Positions 27,387 to 35,903 of a stretch of DNA of 64,000 nucleotides are shown piece after piece (position 1 is the first letter of the stretch; each line of letters opens with the position of its first letter). The notes beneath the pieces were generated by a model. It was not told the DNA's origin. It was given only the letters and a program-made list of their open reading frames with translations, and ran no database searches. The translations under genes were made by a program, and so were the position numbers. The DNA is taken from positions 3,472,001-3,536,000 of the forward strand of contig NZ_CP010536.1 in the NCBI RefSeq assembly GCF_000832305.1, written 5' to 3'. The stretch comes from Cupriavidus basilensis. GTDB taxonomy: Bacteria; Pseudomonadota; Gammaproteobacteria; Burkholderiales; Burkholderiaceae.

Positions 27387-28088
27387 ATGAAACATCTGCT
27401 TGCCGCCACGCTGCTCGGTACTACCGCCATGGTTGCCGCCGCCCAGGGCGGCGGCCCGACCCACGAGCCGGCCCCTGCCGGCGTGCTGTCGCTGTCCGCC
27501 CAGGCCGCCACCGAAGTGCCGACCGACGTGGTGCACCTGACGCTCGCCGCCGAGCAGGAAGGCGCGGAACCGGGCGCGATCTCCTCGGCGCTGTCGGTCA
27601 AGACCGCGGACGTGATCGCGCAGGCCAAGCGTACCAATGGCGTGCAGGCCCAATCGGGCGGCTTCACCATCTATCCGTCCAACGACAAGAACGGGCGCAT
27701 CAGCACCTGGCGCGGCCGCGCCGAGGTGATTCTGGAATCGCGCGATTTCACCGCCGTGTCCAAGCTCGCGGGGCAGCTCGCCAGCCAGATGCAGGTGCAG
27801 AACATCAGCTTCTCGCTCTCGCGCGAAGCCCGCCAGGCGGCCGAGACCAGGCTGACCGAGCAGGCCGTGGCCTCGTTCCGCGACAAGGCCCAGGCCACCA
27901 CCAAGCTGTTCGGCTACGGCAGCTACACCATCCGTGAAGTGCAGGTGGGCGAGGTTGGCGCGGTGCAGCCGATGCCGCGCATGTATGCAGCCAAGGCCAT
28001 GATGGCTGATTCCGCGCCGGTGCCGGTCGAGGGCGGCAAGGCGCAGGTCACCGTGACGGTGAACGGCTCGGTGCAGATGCTGAAGTAA
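27387..28088 (+). CDS. SIMPL domain (DUF541) periplasmic protein
   Basis: A 233-residue protein with a signal peptide (about residues 1-20, MKHLLAATLLGTTAMVAAAQ) followed by a SIMPL/DUF541 domain: GVLSLSAQAATEVPTDVVHLTLAAEQEG, QAKRTNGVQAQSGGFTIYPSNDKNGRISTWRGRAEVILES and the C-terminal QVTVTVNGSVQML. Relatives include BP26/OMP28 of Brucella and E. coli YggE, linked to oxidative stress; the role is otherwise unclear. AAGGGAG lies upstream of the ATG. It ends in front of a strong hairpin shared with the convergent matB. Confidence 0.88.
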   Translation: MKHLLAATLLGTTAMVAAAQGGGPTHEPAPAGVLSLSAQAATEVPTDVVHLTLAAEQEGAEPGAISSALSVKTADVIAQAKRTNGVQAQSGGFTIYPSNDKNGRISTWRGRAEVILESRDFTAVSKLAGQLASQMQVQNISFSLSREARQAAETRLTEQAVASFRDKAQATTKLFGYGSYTIREVQVGEVGAVQPMPRMYAAKAMMADSAPVPVEGGKAQVTVTVNGSVQMLK

Positions 28089-28135
28089 GCGCCGTCCGAA
28101 GCCACAGGCTCAAGGGTCAAGGCAGAAGGCACGGA

Positions 28136-28174
28136 ACAAGGCCCCTGCCGCGCAAGCGGCAGGGGCCTTGTCTT
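28136..28174. terminator. Probable bidirectional terminator hairpin
   Basis: ACAAGGCCCCTGCCGC and GCGGCAGGGGCCTTGT form a perfect 16 bp stem with a GCAA loop, followed by CTTT. It lies between the convergent SIMPL and matB genes. The T tract is short, so termination strength is uncertain. Confidence 0.7.
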
Positions 28175-28217
28175 TGATCCTTGTCCTTGATGCATGGCCA
28201 TCAAGGAGCGGCAGTGC

Positions 28218-29771
28218 TTACAGCACCCCGAACTGCTGGCGCAGCACGTTCTTCTGCACCTTGCCCATGGTGTTGCGCGGCAACTCATCCACCACGTGCA
28301 CGCGCTTAGGCACCTTGAAATTGGCAATGCGGCCCTTGAGCCCGCCAATCAGGCTCAGCGCATCCAGCGAGGCACCAGGCTTGCCAACCACCACCGCCAC
28401 CACCGCCTCGCCGAAGTCGGCATGCGGCACGCCGATCACGGCGCTTTCCGCCACGCCCGGCATCTCGTCGATAAAGCTCTCGATCTCCTTGGGGTAGACG
28501 TTGTAGCCACCGGAGATGATCAGGTCCTTGCTGCGGCCAACGATGGTCAGGTAATCGTCTGGCACCTTGCGCTCGCCAGCCTGGCTGACAATGGCACCGC
28601 CAAAGCGGCCCACGTCGCCGGTCTTGAACCAGCCATCGGCGGTGAACTCCTCCTGCGTCTTCTCCGGCATGCGCCAGTAGCCCTTGAACACGTTCGGGCC
28701 GCGCACTTCCACATTGCCGATCTCGCCCGCCGCGCAAGGCTTGCCGTCGCCATCCACCACGCGCACCGACACTCCCGGCAGCGCCTTGCCGACGGTGCCG
28801 CCGATACGCTCGCCATCTTGCGCGTCGTACGGGTTGGAGACCAGCATCACGGTCTCGCTCATGCCGTAGCGCTCCAGGATGGTGTGGCCCGTGCGCTCGC
28901 GAAAGGCATCGAAGGTTTCCATCAGCAGCGGCGCGGAGCCGGACACGAACAGGCGCATGCGGCGGCAGGTGTCGTCGTCAAAGCGCGGCTCCTGCACCAT
29001 GCGCACGTAATACGTGGGCACGCCCATCATCACCGTGCAACGCGGCAGGAATTTCAGGATCTGCGCCATGTCGAGCTTGGGCGCCCAGATCATCTTGGCA
29101 CCGGCCAAGAGCGCGCCGTGCGACGCGACGAACAGGCCATGCACGTGGAAGATCGGCAGCATGTGCAGCAGCACATCGTCGCTGCGCCAGCCCCAGTACG
29201 CATGCAGCGTCTTGGCGTTGGAGGCCAGGTTGCCGTGCGTGAGCATGGCGCCCTTGCTGCGGCCCGTGGTGCCCGAGGTGTAGAGAATGGCGGCGAGTTC
29301 GTCGGCGCCGCGCGCCACCGTGGCGAAGCGGTCCGGTTGCGCAGCGGCGCGGGACAACAGCGAGCCAGAGCGGTCATCGTCCAGCGTGAAGACGTGCTTG
29401 GTGCCGTGGCGGAACGCCACCTTGGACACCCAGCCGAAGTTAGCGCTGCTGCACACCACCACCGCCGGCTCGGCGTTGCCGACAAAGTAGTCGATCTCGG
29501 CTTCCTGGTAGGCGGTATTGAGCGGCAGGTAGATGTAGCCCGCGCGCAGCGTGGCGAGGTAGAGGAACAGCGCCTCCGGCGATTTTTCCACCTGCACTGC
29601 CACGCGCGCGCCCTCGGGCAGCTTGAGCGCGGCCAGCAGGTTGGCCATCTTGGCGGTGGCGCGGTCCAGATCGTCCCAACTGTAGTAGAGGCCGTCGTGG
29701 GTTTCAATGCAGCAGGCACTGCGGTCCGCCGGGAAGCGGGATTCGAATAGGGCGAACAGGTTGGCGTTCAT
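28218..29771 (-). CDS. matB: Malonyl-CoA synthetase (malonate--CoA ligase)
   Basis: MatB activates malonate with ATP and CoA to malonyl-CoA. The 517-residue adenylate-forming enzyme has AAILYTSGTTGRSKGAMLTH (the phosphate loop), ERYGMSETVMLVSNPY, WFKTGDVGRFG and the hinge/catalytic-lysine ends GRSKDLIISGGYNVYPKEIE and PRNTMGKVQKNVL. The start at 29771 (MNANLFALFESRFP) fits the family. It is the last gene of the leftward malonate cluster, with matA four genes upstream; together they convert malonate to acetyl-CoA. Substrate assignment leans on that neighbour. Confidence 0.88.
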   Translation of the reverse strand: MNANLFALFESRFPADRSACCIETHDGLYYSWDDLDRATAKMANLLAALKLPEGARVAVQVEKSPEALFLYLATLRAGYIYLPLNTAYQEAEIDYFVGNAEPAVVVCSSANFGWVSKVAFRHGTKHVFTLDDDRSGSLLSRAAAQPDRFATVARGADELAAILYTSGTTGRSKGAMLTHGNLASNAKTLHAYWGWRSDDVLLHMLPIFHVHGLFVASHGALLAGAKMIWAPKLDMAQILKFLPRCTVMMGVPTYYVRMVQEPRFDDDTCRRMRLFVSGSAPLLMETFDAFRERTGHTILERYGMSETVMLVSNPYDAQDGERIGGTVGKALPGVSVRVVDGDGKPCAAGEIGNVEVRGPNVFKGYWRMPEKTQEEFTADGWFKTGDVGRFGGAIVSQAGERKVPDDYLTIVGRSKDLIISGGYNVYPKEIESFIDEMPGVAESAVIGVPHADFGEAVVAVVVGKPGASLDALSLIGGLKGRIANFKVPKRVHVVDELPRNTMGKVQKNVLRQQFGVL

Positions 29772-29869
29772 ATTGCGGAAGATGAAAAACGGAATCGGCA
29801 ATAGCATGGGCAATCCACATGAGCAATCCGATCGATAGTCGGCAATGATACCGAAAGCGATTGCCCGTG

Positions 29870-30652
29870 CTATTGACCGCTGAAGCGCGGCGGCCGGCGC
29901 GCCAGGAATGCCGCCACGCCTTCGGCATGGTCGGCGCTGTCGCCATAGCGGAAATGCGCGTCGAGCTCCGCCGCGGTGAGCGGCGCGGGCGCCGGCGCCA
30001 GGCGGCGGATGCTCTGCTTGTTGATGCGGGCGGCCAGCGGCGCGCCGGCCACGATGCGCTTGACGGCCGCGGCAACTTCGTCGTCGAGTGCCGCTGCCGG
30101 CACCACGCGCGTCAGCAGCCCTTTCTCACGCGCCTCGGCGGCGTCGAACACCCTGCCCTCCAGCAGGATCTCCAGCGTCACCGCGCGGCCCGCCAGGGCC
30201 AGCAGCCCGGTCAGCTCACCAGGCGCCATGGGAAAGCCGAGGCGGTTGATCGGCACGCCGAAGCGGCTGTCGGCGGCGGCGATGCGCAGGTCGCAATGGC
30301 AGGCGATCTCCAGCCCGCCACCCACGCAAACCCCTTCGATCATGGCAAGCGTCGGATGCAGGCAGCCCGCGATGGCCGCCAGCGCAGGCGCAATCACCGC
30401 CTCGTGGTAACGGCGCAGCGCGGCGGCATCGCCCCGCTCCTCGGGGAACTCGGCAATGTCGGCGCCAGCGGCAAAGTTGCCATCGGCGCCGCGCACCACC
30501 ACGCAGCGCAGCGAGGGATCGGCGGAAAGATCCGCAAAGCCCTGCGCCAGCGCGCGCCACATCGCCACGGAGATGGCATTGAGCTTGCCAGCGTGGGACA
30601 GCGTGACCGTGGCCACGTTGCCCTCACGCGCGAACGCTACCGTGCCGCTCAT
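29870..30652 (-). CDS. Enoyl-CoA hydratase/isomerase family (crotonase) protein with one catalytic Glu replaced
   Basis: A 260-residue crotonase-fold protein. The oxyanion-hole region ADGNFAAGADIAEFPE and GVCVGGGLEIACHCDLRIA are clear. Glu115 matches the first catalytic Glu of mitochondrial hydratase (Glu144), but the second (Glu164, in FGxPE) is Ile135 here (FGVPINRLG). It is therefore doubtful that this is a standard hydratase; an isomerase, hydrolase or decarboxylase activity on a CoA ester is possible. It lies between matB and the Bug protein in the malonate cluster. Confidence 0.85.
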   Translation of the reverse strand: MSGTVAFAREGNVATVTLSHAGKLNAISVAMWRALAQGFADLSADPSLRCVVVRGADGNFAAGADIAEFPEERGDAAALRRYHEAVIAPALAAIAGCLHPTLAMIEGVCVGGGLEIACHCDLRIAAADSRFGVPINRLGFPMAPGELTGLLALAGRAVTLEILLEGRVFDAAEAREKGLLTRVVPAAALDDEVAAAVKRIVAGAPLAARINKQSIRRLAPAPAPLTAAELDAHFRYGDSADHAEGVAAFLARRPPRFSGQ

Positions 30653-30713
30653 GCCTGCGCTCCACGCGCGCCGGAAACATCGGAAACATCGGAAACCATG
30701 CGGCTATCCTCCA

Positions 30714-31700
30714 TCAGTCGATCTTGGCGCCGGACTGCTGCACCACCGTCGCCCAGCGCTTGATCTCGGCGTGCTGGAACTGCGCGAACTGCTCTTGCGT
30801 GAAAGCCGGCGTATCGGAGCCATTGGCAAGCCAGATCTGCTTTATCTCGGGTGTGTTCAGTGCCTTCTCCACTTCGGTGTAAAGCCGGTCGACGATGTCC
30901 TTGGGCGTGCCCTTGGGCACCCACATCGCGTACCAGGTGGAGACTTCGTAGTTAGGCACCCCGGCCTCGGCGGCGGTGGGCACGTTCGGGAACGCGGCCG
31001 AGCGCTTGGTCGATGCCACCGCCAGCGCCTTGATGCGGCCGGCGCGGATGTGCTGGGCCGAAGACCCAAGACCGTCGAAATCCATATCCACCTGGCCCGC
31101 GATCAGGTCGGACAGCGCAGGGCCTGCCCCCTTGTAGGGAATATGCGTGATGAAGGTCTTGGTCTGCAGCTTGAACAACTCGCCCGCCAGATGGTGGGAC
31201 GAGCCGTTGCCGGCCGATGCGTAGTTCAGCTTGCCAGGGTTCTTCTTGGCATAGGCGATCAGCTCGCCCAGCGTGCTGGCGGAGACCTTGGCCGGGTTCA
31301 CCACGATCACCTGCGGCGGCTGCGCGATCACCGTGATGGGGATGAAATCCTTCTCGATGTCGTAGTCGAGCTTCTTGTAGAACGACGGTGCGATGGCGTG
31401 GTGCGCACCGCCGATGAAAACGGTGTAGCCGTCAGGCGCGCCCTTGGCCGCGATGCTCGCGCCCACGGTGCCGCCAGCGCCGCCGCGGTTATCGATCACG
31501 AACTGCTTGCCGAGCTGCTTGGAAAGCTGCGCGGTCAGCGGGCGGGCGAAGGCATCGGTGCCGCCGCCGGCCGGGAACGGCACGATCACGGTGATCGGCT
31601 TGGACGGCCAGGTGTCGGCCTGTGCCACGGGCGCTACCGCGCCCAAACCCGCGCCCAGCGCGCAAGCCAGCCCTGCCAGTTGAAACTGACGACGATTCAT
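30714..31700 (-). CDS. Bug-type (TctC-like) periplasmic solute-binding protein
   Basis: A 328-residue secreted binding protein of the Bug family, very common in Cupriavidus and Bordetella. The signal peptide spans about residues 1-29 (MNRRQFQLAGLACALGAG to AQAD), followed by TWPSKPITVIVPFPAGGGTD, NRGGAGGTVGA and AGQVDMDFDGLGSS, family hallmarks. Bug proteins bind carboxylates; in the malonate cluster malonate or a related acid is the natural guess. No TctA/TctB membrane genes are present in the window. GGAGA precedes the ATG at 31700. Confidence 0.9.
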   Translation of the reverse strand: MNRRQFQLAGLACALGAGLGAVAPVAQADTWPSKPITVIVPFPAGGGTDAFARPLTAQLSKQLGKQFVIDNRGGAGGTVGASIAAKGAPDGYTVFIGGAHHAIAPSFYKKLDYDIEKDFIPITVIAQPPQVIVVNPAKVSASTLGELIAYAKKNPGKLNYASAGNGSSHHLAGELFKLQTKTFITHIPYKGAGPALSDLIAGQVDMDFDGLGSSAQHIRAGRIKALAVASTKRSAAFPNVPTAAEAGVPNYEVSTWYAMWVPKGTPKDIVDRLYTEVEKALNTPEIKQIWLANGSDTPAFTQEQFAQFQHAEIKRWATVVQQSGAKID

Positions 31701-31814
31701 GACTCTGTCTCCTCTCTCTTTTCTCTTCTGCTGTGGAAAGTCAAACGAAGAACTGCTGGCATGGCCCACGAACGCGGCCCGCGGCCCGCGGCCTTGTCTT
31801 TTACCTGACCAGGG

Positions 31815-33263
31815 TTACAACAGCTTGCCCACCGCGCGGCTCATGCGCGGGGATCCGTTGCCAAGGCGCACCAGATTGTCATCTAGCGCCTCGGGCACGT
31901 AAAGGTAATTCACCATCATCCCGCACGACTGCGCACGGCCCTTGCGCGACAGGTCGGCGGCCCAGTTCAGGCGCTCCACGCAGGCGCCATTGCCCAGGTG
32001 AAAGCGCGCCACCGGATCGGCCGGCAGCGCCTGCTGGCGCTCGCGCACCAGGTAATGCGCGGCCAGCGCCAGCGCGATATCGCGCACCATCGCATCCTCG
32101 GAATCGGCAGGCAGCGCGGCCAGCCAGCCGGCGCCGTCGGCAGGTGGCGTGCCGTGGCGCTCGCTCCAGCGCGCCAGGCGCTTGTCGCCCAGCACCTTGG
32201 CCACCGCGTCGCCATCGCGCTTGCGCAGCCAGTCGGCAAACCCGGGAATGGGCGAGAGCGTGGCGAACTGCTTGAGCTTGGGAAACTCACGCTGCAACTC
32301 CTCGATCACGCGCTTGAGCAGGAAGTTGCCAAAGCTCACGCCGCGCAAGCCCGCCTGGGTATTGGAGATGGAATAGAAGATCGCCCACTTCACGCGGCGC
32401 AGGTCCTCCAGCGGCGCGGCTTCGTCCAGCAGCGCATGGACGTTGGCGGCCATCTCGGGCACGAAGGCCACCTCGACAAAGATCAGCGGCTCGCGCGGCA
32501 TGCGCGGGTGGAAGAACGCATAGCAGCGGCGATCGGAATCGAGCCGGTTGCGCAGGTCCGCCCAGGACGCGATCTCGTGCACCGCCTCGTAGCGGATCAG
32601 CTTTTCCAGCAGCGATGCGGGCGAGTCCCACGTGATGGGCTGCAGTTCCAGCAGGCCCACGTCGAACCAGTTGGAAAACAGCGCCTCCAGATCGTCGTCA
32701 AGCGGGCGCAGGCCCGGCACGCGCTTATGCCAGCGCAGCATGTCAGCACGCAGGCCGATCAGGAAATGCAGGCCGCACACGCTTGCGCCCTCCTGCCCGT
32801 GCAAGGCCGCCAGCCGCTTGAAGAAGCGGATGCGCGCGTTGGACGTGGCCTGCGGCGGGCCGGACGCGGATTTGTCCGCATTGCCGTCCTTGGCCTCGTC
32901 CTCCGCTTGCGCGCTGCCGCTGGCGGCGACTTCGGCCAGCACGCCGAGCATGGCCTGGCGTGCGTCATCGCCCGCGGCTTCGTACTCGGCCCGCCAGGTT
33001 TGCGCGGCGGCGTTGGCCGCGCTGTCGGTCAGGCGCGCATCGAAGCACTGGCGCAGCTGCTCGCGCTGCCGGCGCAGCACGCGAGCCGGCAGCGCCACGG
33101 CCTTGGCGTGTGCCTTGGCATCGGCAACCACATCCGGCTTGGCGTTGCCATCGCCCTTGCGGCCCCACCACCGGCCAAAGCGGGACAACAGGGTTGGCGC
33201 CGACGGCTCAAAGCCGCTCAGGGGCGCGCTGACTTTCTGTTCGCTATTGCTGAGGGAATCCAT
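31815..33263 (-). CDS. matA: Malonyl-CoA decarboxylase
   Basis: MatA decarboxylates malonyl-CoA to acetyl-CoA. The 482-residue protein has an N-terminal helical domain, then VGLLELQPITWDSPASLLEKLIRYEAVHEI and the catalytic GNAT-like domain with YAFFHPRMPREPLIFVEVAF, FYSISNTQAGLRGVSFGNFLLKRV and FATLSPIPGFADWL, all MCD motifs. The start at 33263 has AGG 6-8 nt upstream. The leader just before it consists of six tandem 13 bp repeats (33275-33352). matR lies upstream on the same strand. Confidence 0.93.
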   Translation of the reverse strand: MDSLSNSEQKVSAPLSGFEPSAPTLLSRFGRWWGRKGDGNAKPDVVADAKAHAKAVALPARVLRRQREQLRQCFDARLTDSAANAAAQTWRAEYEAAGDDARQAMLGVLAEVAASGSAQAEDEAKDGNADKSASGPPQATSNARIRFFKRLAALHGQEGASVCGLHFLIGLRADMLRWHKRVPGLRPLDDDLEALFSNWFDVGLLELQPITWDSPASLLEKLIRYEAVHEIASWADLRNRLDSDRRCYAFFHPRMPREPLIFVEVAFVPEMAANVHALLDEAAPLEDLRRVKWAIFYSISNTQAGLRGVSFGNFLLKRVIEELQREFPKLKQFATLSPIPGFADWLRKRDGDAVAKVLGDKRLARWSERHGTPPADGAGWLAALPADSEDAMVRDIALALAAHYLVRERQQALPADPVARFHLGNGACVERLNWAADLSRKGRAQSCGMMVNYLYVPEALDDNLVRLGNGSPRMSRAVGKLL

Positions 33264-33274
33264 GGGCGTACCTG

Positions 33275-33352
33275 CTTTTGGCTGTCTGTAAGTGCGGTCC
33301 ATAAGGGCTATCCATACCGGCTATCCATACCGGCTATCCGTAACGGCTGTCC
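33275..33352. repeat. 13 bp tandem repeat, six units, in the matA leader
   Basis: Six adjoining 13-mers, the central ones reading ATACCGGCTATCC (twice identical, 33314-33339) and the outer ones degenerate. The array fills the spacer between the matR stop (33359) and the matA Shine-Dalgarno sequence. It could be a set of regulator sites or a variable-length leader. Confidence 0.85.
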
Positions 33353-33358
33353 AGGCTG

Positions 33359-34108
33359 CTATCGATCAACGGATGATTTGCCGGCTAGGCGCAGGCGGCC
33401 GGGCTGTGCTTCGGGGATGGGATCGCCACCGCTATCGTCAACCACTTCAACCTCGTCAACCTCGGCGGCGTCCAGTGCCCTGAGCGCGCCGCGCTGGCGC
33501 AGCAAGTGCGTCTTCATCAGGGTCTCGGCGCCCTCCGGGTCATGCGCCTTGAGCGCGGAGAACACCGACAGATGCTCGGCGCAGGATTCGCGGATGCGGC
33601 CCGGCAACTTCAGGCTCTTGTGGCGCGACAGCCGCAGCACCTTGCGCAGGTCGCTGATCAGGCCAGACAGCCAGCGATTGCCGGCGAGCCGCTGGATGGC
33701 TTCGTGGATCTGGTAGTTGGTTTCGTAGTAGGCGTCGATATTGCCGGCCTGCGCATACCGGGTCAGGTCGGCATGCAGGCTTTCGAGCGCATCGAGGTCC
33801 TCGGCGGTGGCGTTGCGCGCCGCCTCATAGGCGCAGCGTCCTTCCAGCAGCGCCATCAGCGGGAAGATCTCGTCGAGGTCCTGCTCGGACAAGGCGTTGA
33901 CGAAGCAGCCGCGGCGCGGCTCCAGCCGCACCAGGCCTTCGGCGGCCAGCACCTTGAGCGCCTCGCGCATCGGCGTGCGCGAGATCCCCATGGACTCGGC
34001 CACCGCGGCCTCGTCGATCCAGGCGCCGGGCATCAGCGCGTGCTCGTCGATCATGGCGCGCAGGCGCTCCGCGACTTCGAGGTACAGGGCCTGCTGGATG
34101 ATGCGCAT
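33359..34108 (-). CDS. matR: GntR-family (FCD/VanR-type) transcriptional regulator of the malonate genes
   Basis: A 249-residue regulator with an N-terminal winged helix (ALYLEVAERLRAMIDEHALMPGAWIDEAAVAESMGISRTPMREALKVLAAEGLV, residues 7-60) and a C-terminal FCD ligand domain whose metal-binding His and Asp/Arg positions are in NYQIHEAIQRLAGN and RESCAEHLSVFSALKAHDPEGAE. The ATG at 34108 has a strong GGAGG. Its place ahead of matA suggests it senses malonate or malonyl-CoA, as named MatR proteins do. A perfect 16 bp palindrome lies 78 bp upstream. Confidence 0.85.
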   Translation of the reverse strand: MRIIQQALYLEVAERLRAMIDEHALMPGAWIDEAAVAESMGISRTPMREALKVLAAEGLVRLEPRRGCFVNALSEQDLDEIFPLMALLEGRCAYEAARNATAEDLDALESLHADLTRYAQAGNIDAYYETNYQIHEAIQRLAGNRWLSGLISDLRKVLRLSRHKSLKLPGRIRESCAEHLSVFSALKAHDPEGAETLMKTHLLRQRGALRALDAAEVDEVEVVDDSGGDPIPEAQPGRLRLAGKSSVDR

Positions 34109-34185
34109 GGTGCCTCCGGACGGAAGAATGCAATGGCATCGGGGTGGCTTGCGACACGGTGAAATGTGTCTTGCCAGGCCCAATA

Positions 34186-34201
34186 ATTCATAATTATGAA
34201 T
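34186..34201. promoter_or_regulatory. Perfect 16 bp palindrome, possible MatR operator
   Basis: ATTCATAATTATGAAT is a perfect inverted repeat, strikingly AT-rich in G+C-rich surroundings, 78 bp before the matR start. GntR-type regulators bind such palindromes and often autoregulate. The remaining gap down to the HAD gene (34202-34306) shows nothing else clear. Confidence 0.5.
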
Positions 34202-34306
34202 AACGGTGACTGGATGGCAAGACAATTCGATGTTGCGCAGCCGCATGCGCAACATGCACCACGACGGGGAAATGGGACTGCAACGCCACGTAATGCCGCG
34301 TGCGGA

Positions 34307-34990
34307 CTAGCCCGCCAAACTCCTTGCCGCATGGGCGCCAAACCAGTGCGGCACATGCGCAATGGCCTCATGCAGCGTGCCCAGCACCCGGAAACTGAAT
34401 CCGGTCACGACCGGCGAAGGCGGCTTGATATCGGGCACCACCACCACCCGCGCCCCCGAGCGGTTCGCGGCCGTTGCGCCGTTCTCGCTGTCCTCGAAGG
34501 CCAGGCACGCCTGCGGCGCCACGCCAAGGCGCTCGGCGGCGAGCTGGTACAGCGCCGGGTCCGGCTTGCCGCGGCGCACCTCGTCACCACCCGAGACGGA
34601 AGAAAAGAAATCCAACACGCCCACGCGCCCGAGCCGGTCCTTGATCTCCTCGACACGGGACGACGACGCCACCGCGCAGGGAATGCCCGCGCCGTGCAGC
34701 GCCGAGAGCAATTCCCTGGCGCCGGGCTTCAGCGGAAACCGGGGCCCGGTGGCCGGCGCATGCAATTGCGCGCCCGCCATCGCCTGCACCTGGCGGAAGG
34801 CATGCTCGTCGCCAAGCAGGGAAACCAGGAAGGCATCGGACTCCGGCTTGGCCTTGCCGATCACCTGCACGTAGTCGCTGGCCGCCAGCGTGATGCCGAT
34901 CTCGCGCGCGGCGCCAATCCAGGCTTGCATGATGGCGCGCTCGGAGTCGATCAGCAGGCCATCCATATCGAAGATGGCAGCGGTGAACAT
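34307..34990 (-). CDS. HAD-superfamily phosphatase (beta-phosphoglucomutase-like)
   Basis: A 227-residue subclass IA HAD hydrolase: motif I FDMDGLLIDSE at residues 7-17, motif II VASSSR, motif III Lys in RRGKPDPALYQLAAERLG, motif IV AFEDSENG. Relatives dephosphorylate sugar phosphates such as 2-deoxyglucose-6-phosphate (YniC-type); the substrate is not determinable. I use the ATG at 34990 because AGGTG precedes it; an ATG at 35008 would add six residues. lgt ends 30 bp upstream on the same strand. Confidence 0.88.
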   Translation of the reverse strand: MFTAAIFDMDGLLIDSERAIMQAWIGAAREIGITLAASDYVQVIGKAKPESDAFLVSLLGDEHAFRQVQAMAGAQLHAPATGPRFPLKPGARELLSALHGAGIPCAVASSSRVEEIKDRLGRVGVLDFFSSVSGGDEVRRGKPDPALYQLAAERLGVAPQACLAFEDSENGATAANRSGARVVVVPDIKPPSPVVTGFSFRVLGTLHEAIAHVPHWFGAHAARSLAG

Positions 34991-35019
34991 GGTCACCTGC
35001 GGGGTCATCCGCGCCGGCT

Positions 35020-35832
35020 TCAACGGAGCGGGGCCTGCGCCGCCTGTCCGTGACGGTTCGCCCACACCACCAAGGCAATGCCAGCCAGGATCATCGGCAG
35101 GCTCAGCCACTGGCCCATGGAGAAGTTCAGCGCCAGCAGGCCCAGGAAGTTATCCGGCTCGCGCGCGAACTCGGCGAGGAAACGGAACCCGCCGTAGCCG
35201 ATCAGGAACACGCCCGAGACCGCGCCCATGGGGCGCGGCTTCCTGGCGAACAGCCACAGGATGATGAACAGCGCCACGCCTTCGCCGGCAAATTGATAAA
35301 GCTGCGAAGGATGGCGGGGAATGTTGTCGCCGGCCTGCGGGAAGATCATGCCCCACGGCAGGTCGGTGGGGCGGCCCCACAGCTCGCCGTTGATGAAGTT
35401 GCCGATGCGCCCGGCCGCCAGCCCGCAGGGAATCATCGGCGCGATGAAGTCGGTAACCTCCATCCAGTGCCGCCCGCGCAGCTTGGCGAACAGCCACATC
35501 GCCACGATCACGCCCAGAAAACCGCCGTGGAAGGCCATGCCGCCCTCCCACACCTTGAAGATCTCAAGCGGATGGCTCAGGTAGTAATCGGCCTTGTAGA
35601 AAAACACGTAGCCCAGCCGCCCGCCCAGGATCACGCCAAGCACGCCGAAGAACAGCATGTCGTCCAGGTCCTTGACTGTCCAGCCCTGGGCCGCGATATG
35701 CGGCTGGCGGATGCGCAGGCGCCCGAACCACAGGAACATGATGAACCCGGCAAGGTACATCAGCCCGTACCAGCGGATGGCGAGCGGGCCGAGATGAATC
35801 GCAACCGGGTCGAATTGGGGATGAATCAGCAT
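35020..35832 (-). CDS. lgt: Phosphatidylglycerol--prolipoprotein diacylglyceryl transferase
   Basis: Lgt transfers diacylglycerol to the lipobox cysteine of prolipoproteins at the inner membrane. The 270-residue product has about seven hydrophobic helices, the HGGFLGV motif with the essential His, and the signature [21 protein letters not shown]. The start at 35832 ([23 protein letters not shown]) matches the family; 15 extra in-frame codons upstream do not. It lies between the LysR gene and the HAD gene on the minus strand. Confidence 0.95.
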   Translation of the reverse strand: MLIHPQFDPVAIHLGPLAIRWYGLMYLAGFIMFLWFGRLRIRQPHIAAQGWTVKDLDDMLFFGVLGVILGGRLGYVFFYKADYYLSHPLEIFKVWEGGMAFHGGFLGVIVAMWLFAKLRGRHWMEVTDFIAPMIPCGLAAGRIGNFINGELWGRPTDLPWGMIFPQAGDNIPRHPSQLYQFAGEGVALFIILWLFARKPRPMGAVSGVFLIGYGGFRFLAEFAREPDNFLGLLALNFSMGQWLSLPMILAGIALVVWANRHGQAAQAPLR

Positions 35833-35903
35833 GTGTGCCGTGGTTAGGTTGTAGGTAGAGAGATCGTGCACGGGCAAACTGGCCTCCGGCGCGATCTCAG
35901 GGT

